From Scybalousia_A sp964626385 (GTDB lineage Bacteria; Bacteroidota; Bacteroidia; Bacteroidales; P3): a stretch of DNA of 20,436 bases. The notes below the pieces were generated by a model. The model did not search any database and was not told the origin of the DNA. It saw only the letters and a list, made by a program, of their open reading frames with translations. How positions within the stretch are numbered: position 1 is the first letter of the stretch; each line of letters starts with the position of its first letter. Of this stretch, positions 12,209 to 20,239 are shown piece after piece. Location of the stretch: assembly GCA_964626385.1 (NCBI GenBank), contig CAZVEO010000045.1, positions 1 to 20,436 on the forward strand, written 5' to 3'. A program made the position numbers and the translations under genes.

Positions 12209-13429
12209 TTATTCTGCTTTCATATTCTTGGTTGGAGCAAGTTTGCTAACGCTCATACATGGCAAAATAAGACTAATCATACAAATAACAAATACTCCTA
12301 TATTGACTGACAAAATATGCATAATATTTATATCCACAGGCACTGTACTAAGAAAATAACTCTCTTTGTCTAAAGCAATGATATGGAAATATTTCTGCAA
12401 AAGTTCCACACCTATTGCTAAAATATTGCCGTACAACATTCCTTTCAAAGTCAAATAACCCACTTTGTAAATAAATATTTTCATTATCATTTTGTTGTTT
12501 GCCCCAAAACTTTTGAGTATTCCTATCAAATGTTTCTGTTCATAAATCATTATCAGCACCATAGAGGACAAAGTTACTACGCAAACCACTATCATAATAA
12601 TGAGTATAAGTATTACGTTGCTGTCCAAAAGATTGAGCCAAGCAAAAAGATTTGGCTCCATCTCCATTACTGATTCTATGCTTTTGGTTCTATCTACTGT
12701 ATAATATATCTGATTGAAATATTTGTCTATAAGAGAAAAGTCATTAAACCTCAATTCATAATAAGAAAAGTCATTGGAGGACATTGAAAAAATATTTTGT
12801 AATACTTGCATATCGCATAACAAAAAATGCTCATCATAATCGGCAAGCCCCGTATCATAAAAGCCCGATATATAAAAATTCTTTGCCCTATAATTGCCAT
12901 TGGCATAAAAATATACTTTGACTTTATCGTTTAGTTTGAGATTTAATTTATTTTTTATGGCAAGGGAGATAAGTATCTCTTGCTTTGAAGTTTTGTTAAG
13001 AACGGGAAATTTGCCTTCCACAATATTATCCACAAAAAAAGAAGTGTCATATTCTGAATTGATACCTTTGAGAATTATTGCGTGAAAACTTTCTTTTTGC
13101 ATTAAGACTCCTGCTTTAGCAACTATCGGACACAGAGAGCGTACTCCGTCTATATTTCTTATCTCTTTTAATTCTTGTTGGGAAAGATGGAAAGTAGTGT
13201 TATCGTCCTTTATATACGAAGTTGAATAAGGCCTTATTTGTATATGGGAGGAAAAGCCGGAGATTTTGTTGCGAATTTCTTTTTTAAACCCTTGTAATAT
13301 ACTAACCGAAGCAAGCATTACAGCAAAAGATAACATAATACTCACCATTGCTATTCTTACAATGGGTCTTGTAAAGGTTGCTTCCTTTTGTTTCAAAAGT
13401 CTTTTTGCTATGTAAAGTGCAAGATTCAT
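12209..13429 (-). CDS. FtsX-like ABC permease (LolC/LolE lipoprotein-release type)
   Basis: 406 aa. Cytoplasmic start MNLALYIAKRLL, first membrane helix about 22-46, a large extracytoplasmic domain (about 50-265), then three helices (about 268-292, 315-340, 372-394) and a polar tail. IYEQKHLIGILKSFGANNKMI is the cytoplasmic coupling motif of FtsX/MacB-type permeases. In LolCDE the permease extracts outer-membrane lipoproteins and hands them to LolA, which fits the lipoprotein-rich genome. No LolD-type ATPase is next to it, so it would pair with one encoded elsewhere. LolC, LolE and general FtsX/MacB roles cannot be separated by sequence alone. A good promoter ends only ten bases before the start codon. 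Confidence 0.82.
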   Translation of the reverse strand: MNLALYIAKRLLKQKEATFTRPIVRIAMVSIMLSFAVMLASVSILQGFKKEIRNKISGFSSHIQIRPYSTSYIKDDNTTFHLSQQELKEIRNIDGVRSLCPIVAKAGVLMQKESFHAIILKGINSEYDTSFFVDNIVEGKFPVLNKTSKQEILISLAIKNKLNLKLNDKVKVYFYANGNYRAKNFYISGFYDTGLADYDEHFLLCDMQVLQNIFSMSSNDFSYYELRFNDFSLIDKYFNQIYYTVDRTKSIESVMEMEPNLFAWLNLLDSNVILILIIMIVVCVVTLSSMVLIMIYEQKHLIGILKSFGANNKMIMKIFIYKVGYLTLKGMLYGNILAIGVELLQKYFHIIALDKESYFLSTVPVDINIMHILSVNIGVFVICMISLILPCMSVSKLAPTKNMKAE

Positions 13430-13439
13430 ATATTGAGTG

Positions 13440-13472
13440 CAAAGATACTACTTTTATACCAATTGTATCAAA
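13440..13472 (-). promoter_or_regulatory. Promoter of the FtsX-like permease gene
   Basis: On the minus strand TTTG (13469-13472), a 21-base spacer, TATCTTTG (13440-13447). The element ends 10 bases before the ATG (13429). Transcription starting the usual ~7 bases downstream would give a message with only a few leader bases. Confidence 0.6.
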
Positions 13473-13487
13473 TAATATAACTTTTAC

Positions 13488-13524
13488 AAAAAAAAGAGTA
13501 AACACTCTTTTCAAGTGTTTACTC
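13488..13524 (-). terminator. Rho-independent terminator of the OmpA-family gene
   Basis: Eleven-base arms GAGTAAACACT (13496-13506) and AGTGTTTACTC (13514-13524) are followed on the minus strand by eight T (A-run 13488-13495). It lies 25 bases after the OmpA-family stop. Confidence 0.85.
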
Positions 13525-13548
13525 TCATTATAGATTTTTATTTAATGA

Positions 13549-14802
13549 TTATTTTTGATTGATGATAGCAACTCTGTTCAAGTAACCTTTACCAGGGAAA
13601 GGCTCAACTTGGCAACCTTTGTAATCTACATTGATTTGACTTGCATCAACACCAGCATTAACCAAAGCATCTCTTACAGCTTCTGCTCTTTCTTGAGAAA
13701 GAACGTTGTTTCTTGCCTCAGAACCTGTTTCTCTGTCAGCATAACCAGTTACAGTGAATTTTGTATCCTTGTTTGCTTTCATAAGGTTAGCCATAAAGGT
13801 TATGTTCTCCTCATTAGCTCCAGATATTTCTGCACTACCTATGTTGAAGAATATACCCAATTGAGTATCTGACATTTCAGCACCTTTACCAGCGTTTGCT
13901 CTTGCTTTAGCCAACTCGTCACTCAACTCTCTGTTTTGTTGTTGCAATCTTCTTGCCTCGTCTTTGTAAGCATTAGCTTTGTTAAGCTCGTCAGCCAAAT
14001 CGTTTTTCTCTCTTTCAAGATTGCTGTAATCTGCTTTCTTTACCCATTGAGAATAATCTATTGGAGTATAAGAAGAGAATCCTCTACGAGGTCTGTCTGC
14101 ACTTTCAGATGTTTTGTTTCTAAATTTGTAAGTAACACCCGCAGTTACAGACATTATGTGAGCAACTTTAGGAGCCTCTGAACCATAAGAATGTTTGTTG
14201 TTTATGAAATCATTTCTTGTTAAGAAGTCTTTCACTTCAAGGTTAAGACTCCAAGCATCGCAAAGTCTATAAGTTGTCAATATACCAACAGGAACTACCC
14301 ATTCAACGTTTCTATCTGCATCGTCAGCGGCATCTTTGTTTTTAGAAGAACCATAACCTATACCAGCAATAACAGAAGCATTGAAGAATCTATCTGCTTT
14401 ATAACCGCAAATCCAGTTGGTAAGATTGAACATAGCGTCTGCGTGGATAATCCAATAGTTGTTTTCATTCTTGTCAGCGTCCAACTCTGTATCTGCAAGC
14501 CAGTTGGTCGTATTAAGACCGGAAAATCCTAATCTTACACCAAACACAGGAGTAATCCATTTGTTTACATAAGCATCAAAGGCAAAAGTAAAATCTTTAC
14601 CAAATCCTTTAGGGTTCATCTCAACACCCTCTTTTTTATTTGGTGTATTGAAAATAGTTTGCACACCAGCATCCAAACTTATTTCCCAGTTATCCCAGAA
14701 ATGATTAGTTTCAAAGTGTGCCCATTTAGGCTTGCTTTCTTCTTGAGCAAATGTTGAACCCGCAAACAACGCAACAGCAAGCATCATTACTAATTTTTTC
14801 AT
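13549..14802 (-). CDS. OmpA-family outer-membrane protein (barrel, coiled coil, OmpA domain)
   Basis: 417 aa. Signal peptide 1-19, then an outer-membrane barrel (about 36-230, ending VTYKFRN). A linker follows, then a predicted coiled coil (about 258-302, NLEREKNDLADELNKA…). The C-terminal OmpA domain (about 310-417) contains VTGYADRETGS (351-361), the NNVLSQERAEAVRDAL block (365-380), typical of OmpA-family peptidoglycan-binding domains, and LNRVAII. It should anchor the outer membrane to the cell wall, like the abundant OmpA-like proteins of Porphyromonas. A paralogue lacking everything after the barrel is encoded immediately upstream. It has its own probable promoter (14856-14884) and terminator (13488-13524). 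Confidence 0.88.
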   Translation of the reverse strand: MKKLVMMLAVALFAGSTFAQEESKPKWAHFETNHFWDNWEISLDAGVQTIFNTPNKKEGVEMNPKGFGKDFTFAFDAYVNKWITPVFGVRLGFSGLNTTNWLADTELDADKNENNYWIIHADAMFNLTNWICGYKADRFFNASVIAGIGYGSSKNKDAADDADRNVEWVVPVGILTTYRLCDAWSLNLEVKDFLTRNDFINNKHSYGSEAPKVAHIMSVTAGVTYKFRNKTSESADRPRRGFSSYTPIDYSQWVKKADYSNLEREKNDLADELNKANAYKDEARRLQQQNRELSDELAKARANAGKGAEMSDTQLGIFFNIGSAEISGANEENITFMANLMKANKDTKFTVTGYADRETGSEARNNVLSQERAEAVRDALVNAGVDASQINVDYKGCQVEPFPGKGYLNRVAIINQK

Positions 14803-14855
14803 CGTTTTCTTAAATTTAAAATTATTAATATTTTAACTTTTCACATATCACAGTA

Positions 14856-14884
14856 CAAAATTACAATAAAATTTATAATTCAAT
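14856..14884 (-). promoter_or_regulatory. Probable promoter of the OmpA-family gene
   Basis: On the minus strand TAATTTTG (14856-14863) fits TAnnTTTG, with ATTG 17 bases upstream (14881-14884) as an imperfect -33. The leader would be about 47 bases. Confidence 0.4.
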
Positions 14885-14915
14885 GAAAAATCACAAACTT
14901 TTTGCATATCAAGTG

Positions 14916-15599
14916 TTAAAATTTATTACTAAACTTGTAAGTAACCCCTGCACTTATGGACAACTGATTTGAAAAATCTGCTGTCGTTAGAGGAGTCAAC
15001 TCGTTATGAGCATTATCTCCAAATAACAAAAAATCTCTAAATTCAAGGTTGATACCCCAATGTTCGTTAATATCATATGTGGTCAACAAACCGATAGGAA
15101 CGATTAGTTGAATTTTGTTGTCAGATTTTGGTTTTGGTTCTACGCGTTTGGAATACATAACACCTACTCCTGCAAAAACGGAGAAATTAAAAAACTTATT
15201 TGGATAACGACTATAGAGCCAATTACTTACATTTAATAAGGCATTTATATGTGTGGAGATGGAATTGTTTTTTAATTTAATATTACCCTCCCCTAAACCA
15301 TTGTAATAATATTTAGTGCTAATACCCGAAAAACCCAATCTCAAACCAAAAACAGGGTTAATCCATTTGCTTACATATAAATCAAAGACGGGTGCAAAAC
15401 TATGCCAACTATCAGGATTTAAGTCTATATTGTCTTTTTTGTTTGGCATATTGAATATTGTTTGCACTCCTGCATTTAAACTAACCTCCCAATTTCTCTT
15501 TGAATTATTATCTTCATAAACAACGCGTATAGTACTTCTTTGAGCAAAAGTAAATACCGATAGCAACATAAATGTAAGAATTACAGATAATCTTTTCAT
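14916..15599 (-). CDS. Outer-membrane barrel protein, paralogue of the OmpA-family barrel
   Basis: 227 aa from the ATG at 15599 (MKRLSVILTFMLLSVFTFAQ, signal peptide). An ATG 12 bases further up is directly abutted by AAAAGG and is less likely. The mature part parallels the N-terminal barrel of the adjacent OmpA-family protein: NWEVSLNAGVQTIFNMPNKK, KWINPVFGLRLGFSGI, NVSNWL, VPIGLLTTYDI, LEFRDFL and the end SAGVTYKFSNKF. The stop falls where the paralogue enters its linker, so the coiled coil and OmpA domain are absent. It is probably a free barrel, or was derived by duplication with loss of the 3' part. Only 113 bases separate the two genes. Confidence 0.8.
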   Translation of the reverse strand: MKRLSVILTFMLLSVFTFAQRSTIRVVYEDNNSKRNWEVSLNAGVQTIFNMPNKKDNIDLNPDSWHSFAPVFDLYVSKWINPVFGLRLGFSGISTKYYYNGLGEGNIKLKNNSISTHINALLNVSNWLYSRYPNKFFNFSVFAGVGVMYSKRVEPKPKSDNKIQLIVPIGLLTTYDINEHWGINLEFRDFLLFGDNAHNELTPLTTADFSNQLSISAGVTYKFSNKF

Positions 15600-15708
15600 A
15601 TTGTTTAACATCCTTTTAACTTTTATTTGCGTTTACGAGTAAAGTTCTCAAATAGATACAAGAGAGAGAAAAAAATATTTTTTTTCTTATGAGGTGTGAA
15701 ATTTATAC

Positions 15709-15716
15709 TAACTTTG
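15709..15716 (+). promoter_or_regulatory. Possible -7 element for the deiminase gene
   Basis: TAACTTTG 36 bases before the ATG at 15753. The upstream region is T-rich without an exact TTTG. Confidence 0.45.
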
Positions 15717-15752
15717 CCTCTGTAGAGTAAGAAACCAAATATAAAAAAGTAT

Positions 15753-17891
15753 ATGATTAAAAAAATTTATTGGCTATTGTTGCTTGCTTTGATTTGTAGC
15801 ACAACAATACAGGCTCAAGTGGAGCAAAGTATTATCAAACAGAAAAAAGCAGAACTTTTATCTCTAAGAGAAAGTATGACGCAAGAACAAATACATCAAG
15901 AGTATGCAAAAATGCATATAATGAGGAAACCTCAAAAGAAGAATATAACTACACTTGCACTCAAAAGCAACACTTCTTCAAATACTTTCTTGCAAAAATC
16001 TCTTAATACCTCTTCTTTACCTGAAAATATTATTTATCCAATGGAGAGTGAAGAGGTGCAAGCCATACTTATGACCTGGTCATACATTACCCGAACAGTA
16101 CAAGGCAATCAATATGCTGAGCCTATATTTGAAGGCAAAGGAATAGCGGATTGGTATAACCCAGTTCTTGTTGATGTATATAGTGTGCCAGATGTTGCTA
16201 CTAATTCTGACTATGCAAAAGTTTTTGCCAAACTTGCCAATGCTATACAAAAACATGCTCAAGTATGGATAAATGTATGGGCAGAAGACGACACTACGAC
16301 CATAAAAGATTTTATGCAACAAAGGGGTACTCCTCTTACTAATTATCTATTCTTTATTAACCCGGGAAATTCCTTTTGGTATAGAGATTGTGGACCTGTT
16401 GCTTTCTATTATGGAGAAAATGATGATATAGGGTTTATGGACTTTGAGTACTATGGTAACAGACCTTTGGACAATGATATTCCCATTAAAATAGCACAAG
16501 AATTAAATATTCCTGTTTATACTTCTACCATAGAATATGAGGGTGGAAATATATTGTTGGATGGTTTGGGTACTTTGATAACAACCTCTGCTGTCTATGA
16601 GACCAATCAAGACAATGTTGGTTTAGTGTATTTGGATTCTTCTTCTCCTTATGGTTTTTGGCAACAGAGTAAAACTCCATTGACCACCCAGCAAGTTGAT
16701 GATAGTCTTAGATATTTGCTAAATCTTTCAAATCTTGTTGTCTTACCTGCTTTGCAATATGATGGGGGCACAGGACACATAGACCTTTATTGCGATATGT
16801 GGAAAGAAACAGGTTTTGTAGTTTCTCAATATCCTCAGTCTTTGAGCTCTTGGACGGATTATCAAAGAGTAGCAACTAACCTTGATAGTTTGTTAAAAAT
16901 GAAAAATTATTTTGGCAACAATTATTTTGTTTCTCGTATTCCTTTGCCAGCAAGAAACAATGGTTCTTGGTATTCTTCTGAATCAAATTATAACAGCAGA
17001 TATACTCGTTCTTTTTCCAACCATACCTTTGTTAATGATGCAATTATTCAACCTGTTTTCTACGATACTACTCTAACAGGAAGCAATGTGGGTGATAAAA
17101 CAGGCAACCTTGAAGCATTAGAAATAATGAAACAAAGTTATCCCGGTTATTATTTTGAGGAAATAGATGTAAGAAGTTTTGACGGGAGTGGAGGTGCTTT
17201 GCATTGTATAACAAAGCAGATTCCTGCCGAAAATCCTGTTAGAATATATCATCAGCCTTTGAGATATATTAATACTTCCGTAGAATATTTGACCTCTGCA
17301 CATCTTTCCATACTTGCTCAAAACAAAAGTGGTATAAACGAAGTGAAAGTATTTTATAGATATGCTCAAGATAATGATTTTACAGAATTAACCTGCTACT
17401 ACATGGACAATAATATGTATGGAGTGGATATTCCTTTGCAAGCAAATGTTACCAATGATACTATATTCTATTATATTTCGGCAACTTCCAACAATGGCAA
17501 AACCATTACCAAACCTATGACCGCTCCTTCGGGCTACTATACTTTGCCTTATGGAACAGAGGTAACAGGAGTTGTGCAAGCCGATGTTTATGGTGAGGGT
17601 TCTCATACTTGGGTTACTTTGGGCGAAAATGTTTCCAAAACTTTGGATATGATAGGTCAAGCCTATCCAAACCCTGCCCAAAATAGGGTAAGTATAGATA
17701 TGCCTCAAAGCAGGGCGGATATTTATTATAGAGTGATTAACTTAAAAGGACAAGTATTGTTAGCAGATAAGGTTGATAAATCTTTTGGAAAATTAAATTT
17801 GGATGTGTCTTCTTTAAAGTCTGGCAACTATTGGATAACATTTACTGACGGCAATTTTTCCACAGTAAGAAAACTTGTTATCGCAAGATAA
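15753..17891 (+). CDS. Secreted peptidylarginine/agmatine deiminase-family enzyme with T9SS tail
   Basis: 712 aa. Signal peptide about 1-21. The guanidino-group-modifying catalytic domain (PAD_porph family) spans about 90-500. Catalytic candidates are D212 (WYRDCGP), EGGN (263-266), H342 and D344 (GTGHIDLYCD), N423 and nucleophile C485 (GGALHCIT). In Porphyromonas gingivalis PPAD the equivalents are D130, H236, D238, N297 and C351. The two Arg that hold the substrate C-terminus in PPAD (NRPRPND) align with NRPLDND here: R237 is kept, the second is Leu239. A beta-rich region (about 505-625) and a type A T9SS sorting domain (about 635-712, YPNPAQNRVSIDM … GNYWITF … RKLVI) follow. It should be exported and surface-attached or released. 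Expected reaction: hydrolysis of a guanidino group to citrulline or carbamoyl product plus ammonia; protein versus small-molecule substrate is open. Confidence 0.88.
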   Translation: MIKKIYWLLLLALICSTTIQAQVEQSIIKQKKAELLSLRESMTQEQIHQEYAKMHIMRKPQKKNITTLALKSNTSSNTFLQKSLNTSSLPENIIYPMESEEVQAILMTWSYITRTVQGNQYAEPIFEGKGIADWYNPVLVDVYSVPDVATNSDYAKVFAKLANAIQKHAQVWINVWAEDDTTTIKDFMQQRGTPLTNYLFFINPGNSFWYRDCGPVAFYYGENDDIGFMDFEYYGNRPLDNDIPIKIAQELNIPVYTSTIEYEGGNILLDGLGTLITTSAVYETNQDNVGLVYLDSSSPYGFWQQSKTPLTTQQVDDSLRYLLNLSNLVVLPALQYDGGTGHIDLYCDMWKETGFVVSQYPQSLSSWTDYQRVATNLDSLLKMKNYFGNNYFVSRIPLPARNNGSWYSSESNYNSRYTRSFSNHTFVNDAIIQPVFYDTTLTGSNVGDKTGNLEALEIMKQSYPGYYFEEIDVRSFDGSGGALHCITKQIPAENPVRIYHQPLRYINTSVEYLTSAHLSILAQNKSGINEVKVFYRYAQDNDFTELTCYYMDNNMYGVDIPLQANVTNDTIFYYISATSNNGKTITKPMTAPSGYYTLPYGTEVTGVVQADVYGEGSHTWVTLGENVSKTLDMIGQAYPNPAQNRVSIDMPQSRADIYYRVINLKGQVLLADKVDKSFGKLNLDVSSLKSGNYWITFTDGNFSTVRKLVIAR

Positions 17892-17899
17892 ATTTTTGT

Positions 17900-17990
17900 A
17901 GTCTATAGGTTAGCATAGGTTACAGGCACAGCCTGTTTTATAAGGGTATAACCACTATAACAACCTATGCTAACTTGTTGATAATATGTA
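17900..17990. repeat. Palindrome/decamer repeat island 4
   Basis: Small island after the deiminase gene: 10-bp units TATAGGTTAG and CATAGGTTAC, then ACAGGC-ACA-GCCTGT followed by TTTTATAAGGG, then ATAACCACT, ATAACAACCT, ATGCTAACTT at 10-bp spacing. The palindrome plus TTTT is the only terminator-like structure after the deiminase stop and may serve as one. Confidence 0.65.
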
Positions 17991-18041
17991 ATTCTTAGTA
18001 AAATAGTGGAAGTATAGAGAAAAACAAAAATGGTACAGAAA

Positions 18042-18072
18042 TTTGTAATTTGTTGTAAAATAATTAACTTTG
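18042..18072 (+). promoter_or_regulatory. Consensus promoter for the 244-aa barrel gene
   Basis: TTTG (18042-18045), exactly 19 bases, TAACTTTG (18065-18072). Full match to the Bacteroidota consensus, 29 bases before the ATG at 18102. Confidence 0.75.
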
Positions 18073-18101
18073 CAAGCAATTAAAACTAAAAAAGTAAAGA
18101 G

Positions 18102-18836
18102 ATGAGAAAAATTACATTTTTAATTATGTGTCTTGTTGTTATGGCAAGTAATAGCGTTTTTGCTCAGTATAAGGCAAATAATGATATTTTCAAATACAAT
18201 AAAGACTTGTCTTTTAATAACACTCTTGGTAGTATGCAAGGCGCACAAGCCACAGGAGTTTTGGGCACTCTGTTGAATATGAAAACCTTTATAAATGTAG
18301 GTTATGTCAATCAAACCTTAGAGCCACAATATGGAGGAGAGATAAAAAGTGATTATGGCTTTGATTTGGAATATGGAAAGACCATTTATTTTCATAGAAT
18401 ACCAATATTGGGTAGAATTAAATTTGGCGCAGATTTAGGACTTGACCTTAATTATGTAAAATACAAAGATTATGAGTCAAAAATAGTTAGAGACGGATAT
18501 GTTGAATTGTGGGAAGAAGAGATAAATTTAGGGGTACATCAAGGAGAAGCTGGTTTTTTGATAGGACCTCGTATAACTATTAATATATTGCCAACATTGA
18601 AAATAAGTGGATTTTTCAGATATGTTCCTTCATGGTCGTGTTTGGTTCTTGATGATGACGTTACTAGTACTTATGCCTCTTTTTTTACTTACGGAGGTGA
18701 AATTACTTGGATGTTCGTAGGTTTGGGTATAGAGGGAAGGCACGGAAGTGCAAAATACAATAGTCTCGTTACGGACGATGCAAAGATTAAATACACAACT
18801 AACGCAATGAGAGTGTATCTAACTTTTAGATTTTAA
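18102..18836 (+). CDS. Predicted outer-membrane beta-barrel protein, family not recognised
   Basis: 244 aa. Signal peptide (MRKITFLIMCLVVMASNSVFA, cleavage before QYK), a short polar segment with Gly/Ala-rich SMQGAQATGVLGTLLN, then repeated amphipathic strands (FINVGYVNQTLEP, YGFDLEYGKTIYF, IKFGADLGLDLNYV, AGFLIGPRITINIL, LKISGFFRYVPSW, MFVGLGIEGRHG, AMRVYLTFRF) ending in Phe. This is the profile of an outer-membrane barrel. It is preceded by an excellent promoter and followed by a bidirectional terminator, so it is transcribed alone. Function unknown. Confidence 0.75.
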   Translation: MRKITFLIMCLVVMASNSVFAQYKANNDIFKYNKDLSFNNTLGSMQGAQATGVLGTLLNMKTFINVGYVNQTLEPQYGGEIKSDYGFDLEYGKTIYFHRIPILGRIKFGADLGLDLNYVKYKDYESKIVRDGYVELWEEEINLGVHQGEAGFLIGPRITINILPTLKISGFFRYVPSWSCLVLDDDVTSTYASFFTYGGEITWMFVGLGIEGRHGSAKYNSLVTDDAKIKYTTNAMRVYLTFRF

Positions 18837-18859
18837 CAAATTTGCACATTAAGACAAAA

Positions 18860-18899
18860 AACGGGAAAGTATTTTTCTATATACTTTCCCGTTGTTTTT
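18860..18899. terminator. Bidirectional terminator between barrel gene and galE
   Basis: Perfect 13-bp arms AACGGGAAAGTAT (18860-18872) and ATACTTTCCCGTT (18881-18893) with an eight-base loop, GTTTTTG on the right and a run of A on the left. It serves the two convergent genes ending at 18836 and 18903. Confidence 0.88.
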
Positions 18900-18902
18900 G
18901 TA

Positions 18903-19916
18903 TTATTTTGTAAGATGCTGTTGCCATAGCCAAGCCGATGAGGTCATAGAATCAATATCTTCTTTGGCTTTCCAGCCCAACTCTTTCTCAGCAAAGGATG
19001 TGTCTGCCCATATTTGTATTATATCTCCTGCTCGTCTTGGTGCAAAAGACCAAGGTAATTTTTCTCCAGTACTTCTTTCGAAACTATTTATTATCTCCAA
19101 TACAGAAAAGCCGTTACCTGTGCCTATGTTAAAAAACTCTAATTTTTTCTTGTTCTTCTTGTCTAATAATCTTTGCAAGGCTACCACATGAGCTGTTGCT
19201 AAATCCACTACGTGAATATAATCTCTTATACAAGTACCATCAGTGGTTGGGTAATCATTACCAAAAACTTTTAACTCCTTTCTCAAACCCGCTGCTGTTT
19301 GAGTTATAAAAGGCATAAGATTATTAGGTACTCCATTAGGCAATTCTCCTATCAAAGCAGAAGCGTGGGCACCTATAGGGTTGAAATACCTTAAAGCAAT
19401 AGCCTCTATTGTAGAAGTTGCAGTAATAAAGTCAAGCATTTCTTCTACTATTTGTTTTGTATGTCCGTATGGTGAAGTGGCTTTTTTTGTTGGAGAAGAT
19501 TCTTTTATAGGCAACTTGTCAGGTTCTCCATAAACGGTGCAAGAGGAAGACTGTACAAAGTATTTTATTCCTCTTTGTTGCATCTCTTGAGCAAGATTTA
19601 GAAAAATACCAAGGTTATTTTTGTAGTACATAATAGGTTTTTCAACACTTTCCCCTACAGCCTTAAACGCAGCAAAATTTATTACTGCCACTATATCTGT
19701 AAAAGTGTCAAAAACCAAACGACATTCTCTTTTGTTAGATAAGTCCGATTTGACAAAATCTGGTCGCTTTCCTGTTATTTTTTCTATATTGTCTATTACC
19801 TCCGCTTTAGAATTGGAAAGATTGTCTGCTATCACTACATCAAATCCTGCGTTTTGCAACTCTACTGTTGTATGGCTTCCAATATATCCTGTTCCGCCTG
19901 TTATAAGTATTCTCAT
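18903..19916 (-). CDS. galE: UDP-glucose 4-epimerase
   Basis: 337 aa, full length. NAD-binding TGGTGYIGSH (6-15), FAAFKAVGESVEKP (81-94), SSSCTVYG (123-130, catalytic Ser), SPYGHTK with Y150 and K154 of the short-chain dehydrogenase triad, ALRYFNPIGAH, and GTCIRDYIHV are all GalE signatures. The enzyme interconverts UDP-glucose and UDP-galactose (some members also the N-acetyl forms) for the Leloir pathway and surface glycans. The residue usually linked to N-acetyl tolerance was not assessed. It is transcribed alone toward the shared terminator. No clear promoter was found upstream; repeat island 5 begins about 100 bases before the gene. Confidence 0.95.
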   Translation of the reverse strand: MRILITGGTGYIGSHTTVELQNAGFDVVIADNLSNSKAEVIDNIEKITGKRPDFVKSDLSNKRECRLVFDTFTDIVAVINFAAFKAVGESVEKPIMYYKNNLGIFLNLAQEMQQRGIKYFVQSSSCTVYGEPDKLPIKESSPTKKATSPYGHTKQIVEEMLDFITATSTIEAIALRYFNPIGAHASALIGELPNGVPNNLMPFITQTAAGLRKELKVFGNDYPTTDGTCIRDYIHVVDLATAHVVALQRLLDKKNKKKLEFFNIGTGNGFSVLEIINSFERSTGEKLPWSFAPRRAGDIIQIWADTSFAEKELGWKAKEDIDSMTSSAWLWQQHLTK

Positions 19917-20021
19917 ATTGTTTCTTCTTTTTTATTTATCATGTTGAGTTTCATTTAAATGATAACGCAAACGACTTGTGGTTTATTGTAATATTAATTA
20001 CGGCTTGTCTTGTAATATTTT

Positions 20022-20220
20022 TTAACACCCATAGGGCACAGGCACAGCCTGAGACTGCACCCATAGGGTGTTTTATAAGGGCAAAGCCGTTACTTTTTTC
20101 ATACGCTTATGCGTCTTATAAAACACCCTATGGGTGTGGCTTTGCCCTATAAAACAGGCTGTGCCTGTGCTAACCTAAAATAACTCATTAAAACCTATTC
20201 AAACCTAACAAAACTTACAA
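20022..20220. repeat. Palindrome/decamer repeat island 5
   Basis: Modules in order: CACCCATAGGG, GGCACAGCC, CACCCATAGGGTG (20058-20070), TTTTATAA, GGGCAAAGCC, then ACGCTTATGCGT (20103-20114), TTATAAAACA, CACCCTATGGGTG (20124-20136), GGCTTTGCCC, TATAAAACA, CAGGCTGTGCCTG (20155-20167). The left and right halves are roughly inverted copies around 20095. A decamer array (TAACCTAAAA, TAACTCATTA, AAACCTATTC, AAACCTAACA, AAACTTACAA; 20171-20220) then runs straight into 141-bp element copy C. The stretch 19917-20021 shows nothing recognisable. Confidence 0.75.
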
Positions 20221-20239
20221 AAAAAATAGAGAAATCCGT

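Noticed and set aside
10486..15599. One long minus-strand operon
   Set aside because: Terminators and promoters at 13440-13524 and near 14856 split it; only the small barrel and HD genes are close enough for cotranscription.
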